Shown: in pieces, positions 48,557-50,286 of the stretch
How positions within the stretch are numbered: the stretch's first letter is position 1
Layout of the letters: the number at the start of each line of letters is the position of its first letter
From: DSBN01 sp041686355
GTDB lineage: Bacteria > Spirochaetota > Spirochaetia > DSM-16054 > Sediminispirochaetaceae
Assembly (NCBI GenBank): GCA_041686355.1
Contig: JAWLDZ010000012.1
Span: forward strand, 1-50,286
Direction of reading: 5' to 3'
DNA: 50,286 bases
The notes under the pieces: model-generated
What the model was told of the DNA's origin: nothing
What the model saw: only the letters and a program-made list of their open reading frames with translations
Database searches by the model: none
Translations under genes and position numbers: made by a program

Positions 48557-50278
48557 ATGGAAGAACAAACTCGATTTGACCGATTGGTGAAGAATCTATC
48601 CAAGGGTGAACGCCACGAACTGTTGGATAAACTGCATACCCTTTCTAAACCTACCATAAGCCAGGAGCCCTTAAAAATAGTTGAAGAAGAGGCTGAAACT
48701 TTCAATTACAATAAGGCTTTTCAGCAGTTATCCTGGATCGAGAAACTTTTTCTATTCCTCAGAGTTCTGCTTACCTCTGACACCCGGGAAGAACTGTTGG
48801 AAGAGATGATTCTTTCTAAGCTGAGTAAGCAGCTGGAACGTAACTACAGCAATATTTATATTCACACTACAGGTGAATTAGGGGCTAACTTCTACTGGAA
48901 TGTGAAAAAATTGCAAGATAAATTGAGATTTTTACGGGAACCCCTGCGTCAGGCTTTAGCTGCACAGAAAAAAGACTTTTTTGCATTTCTAGTCGGATGG
49001 GAACTGCCGGACGTTCAGGATCGCCTTATGTCGGAGGTAGAGCCTGAACATGTGGCTTACGAACAATCAATTGCGGATCCATATAAGATACGTAAAGAGA
49101 TAGAGTTTCAACTAGAGGATATTTTTGACAGCATTGATGAAACCCGAAAGAATTTGCTTTATAACCAGGTTCGCAACCTGTATGCTTTTAGCAGTTTAGT
49201 TAACTTTCCCTTTGAAAAGCTGTTATCGGTTTTTGAAAAAAGAGGAAGCGGCCAGGCCTTGAGTGCGCCCATTTTTGATGTGAGACCATATCTTTTAGAG
49301 TTGACCCAGGTCCTTTTTTCGGTAACACAACCCCCTTCTGAAGGGATAATGAAGATACTGTTTCTATTTTTTCTGCAAAATTCTTTAGAAAATGAAGAAA
49401 CTGAAGAGGTTGAACGACGGTTGAACCACCTTCTGAAACAGACCGAAGAGGTAGTCGGCTATCTGCGTTACTTCCACGTCCATATACCACTGATCTCTTT
49501 CTCGCGCTTGGTGTTGAGGAATATTGAATATGTCCCTGAGAAAGTCGGTGGAGGTGAAGATTGGTTCGTGTTGTTTAAACAGTTTTGGTATCAGAGGTTC
49601 GATCAGAGGATGCGCAGCTACAGCGAGGTGTATAAGCGGGACCGACTGATCGATTCGGCAAAAGAGTTTTTGAAAAAGAGTTCCTTGCCGGAGGTGAAAT
49701 ATTATAACAATTTCGGAGTTGAGTATCAGTTGCAGCCCCGTTATCTTAAAACCCTAGGCCTTATTCGCGGCTTCATGGATACCTTTTTTATCAGCGAGAT
49801 GAACAGTCCCCTGAAACTAGTGCTGATTGACGGGGAGTTTTACAAGGAACAAAACCGTGAGGAGTATAACGATGCCTACAACGGACTTTTATGGGTAAAC
49901 GACCGTCTTGATGGTCTGGAGCTCTCCCTCTCGTCGGAGGGCGAATTTGGGCGGAGGGCTGCGGCTGTTAAAAATGAGGCTTCCACTGAGCGGCAGCGTG
50001 CAGGAAAAGTACAGCAGCTGCTATCGACTGTTGATGGACAGGCAGAAGAGTTAATTGGCAAGACCATTATATTTGTAACTCAGCTTAAGAATGTAATTAC
50101 CGGAATTTTATATGGCGATATGGGCGGACGTTACGATACACTTTCGAATTTTGGATATATCGGGCGCAATGAAAATAAGAATCTTCAGCAGAAGCTCTCT
50201 CATATAAATAAAAAACTAGAGGCTTTTCTGGAAATACTGTCCCAGCTCTATGATGCGGAAAAGCGGATAGAAGAGTAA
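48557..50278 (+). CDS. Large spirochaete-type protein of unknown function
   Basis: 573 residues, complete. No signal peptide or certain membrane helix; a hydrophobic stretch near residue 60-75 (IEKLFLFLRVLL) is short and amphipathic. Predicted largely alpha-helical, with a charged N-terminus (MEEQTRFDRLVKNLSKGERHEL) and a C-terminal coiled-coil (EELIGKTIIFVTQLKNVITGIL, then EILSQLYDAEKRIEE). I think it belongs to a spirochaete-restricted DUF5312-type family, but cannot confirm the family from sequence alone. No catalytic motif is visible. It is preceded by the tRNA pair's terminator and is probably monocistronic. Confidence 0.75.
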   Translation: MEEQTRFDRLVKNLSKGERHELLDKLHTLSKPTISQEPLKIVEEEAETFNYNKAFQQLSWIEKLFLFLRVLLTSDTREELLEEMILSKLSKQLERNYSNIYIHTTGELGANFYWNVKKLQDKLRFLREPLRQALAAQKKDFFAFLVGWELPDVQDRLMSEVEPEHVAYEQSIADPYKIRKEIEFQLEDIFDSIDETRKNLLYNQVRNLYAFSSLVNFPFEKLLSVFEKRGSGQALSAPIFDVRPYLLELTQVLFSVTQPPSEGIMKILFLFFLQNSLENEETEEVERRLNHLLKQTEEVVGYLRYFHVHIPLISFSRLVLRNIEYVPEKVGGGEDWFVLFKQFWYQRFDQRMRSYSEVYKRDRLIDSAKEFLKKSSLPEVKYYNNFGVEYQLQPRYLKTLGLIRGFMDTFFISEMNSPLKLVLIDGEFYKEQNREEYNDAYNGLLWVNDRLDGLELSLSSEGEFGRRAAAVKNEASTERQRAGKVQQLLSTVDGQAEELIGKTIIFVTQLKNVITGILYGDMGGRYDTLSNFGYIGRNENKNLQQKLSHINKKLEAFLEILSQLYDAEKRIEE

Positions 50279-50286
50279 TGCTGCAG

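Overview
The window looks like a piece of a free-living spirochaete chromosome (Spirochaeta-like, inferred). The clues are a flgF-flgG-flgA-flgI-flgJ rod/P-ring cluster followed by an RpoS-like sigma factor, an arrangement I recall from Borrelia. Others are paired Crp-type regulators (one fused to tetratricopeptide-like repeats), a large spirochaete-type protein at the right end, and many exported or lipid-anchored proteins typical of a double-membrane cell. Base composition is uneven: roughly 60% G+C from about 0.4 to 15 kb, and mid-40s to about 50% from 16 kb onward. Two 100-N gaps (13917-14016 and 38928-39027) are each flanked by an exact 99-bp direct repeat, so both look like unmerged contig overlaps rather than missing DNA.

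Layout. 1-12.8 kb (+): a tightly coupled four-gene operon for a giant exported protein (left end cut off by the window), a secreted fibronectin-III repeat protein, a likely outer-membrane beta-barrel and an exported TPR protein. This looks like an uncharacterised cell-envelope or surface system. 12.8-16.2 kb: an APH-type kinase (+), then a Gly/Met-rich exported protein and an MFS transporter (-). 16.3-17.7 kb (+): an acidic unknown protein, a SlyD-type prolyl isomerase and a small Cys-rich protein. 17.7-22.8 kb (-): RluA-type pseudouridine synthase, MtnA, Rep/PcrA-type helicase and a DUF362 ferredoxin protein. 22.9-30.4 kb (+): HAD phosphatase, phosphohexomutase, YjbQ, a cNMP-domain histidine kinase, a cupin and a GH36 alpha-galactosidase.

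30.4-36.5 kb (-): a seven-gene operon encoding an MlaE/MlaF/MlaD-like lipid transporter followed by a TPR lipoprotein, a membrane protein, a LysM-M23 peptidase and a PEGA-like protein. It ends in a terminator overlapping the end of the alpha-galactosidase gene. The MlaF-like ATPase lacks the catalytic glutamate and the switch histidine. A 338-bp intergenic region with two long perfect dyads separates this operon from the divergent cNMP-TPR/Crp pair. A tRNA-Thr lies beyond it on the minus strand.

39-44.2 kb (+): the flagellar rod and P-ring genes, with a candidate sigma-28 promoter in front of flgF. The RpoS-like sigma gene next to them is preceded by a near-consensus sigma-54 promoter. 44.3-50.3 kb: a divergent polysaccharide deacetylase, tsaD, a MinD/FlhG-like ATPase (-), apt, tRNA-Gln and tRNA-Glu with a promoter and terminator, and the large right-end protein.

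The most notable signal is the sigma-54 promoter driving an RpoS-like factor beside flgI. It parallels the RpoN-RpoS cascade known from Borrelia. The four-gene surface operon and the degenerate-ATPase Mla-like operon are the next most interesting.
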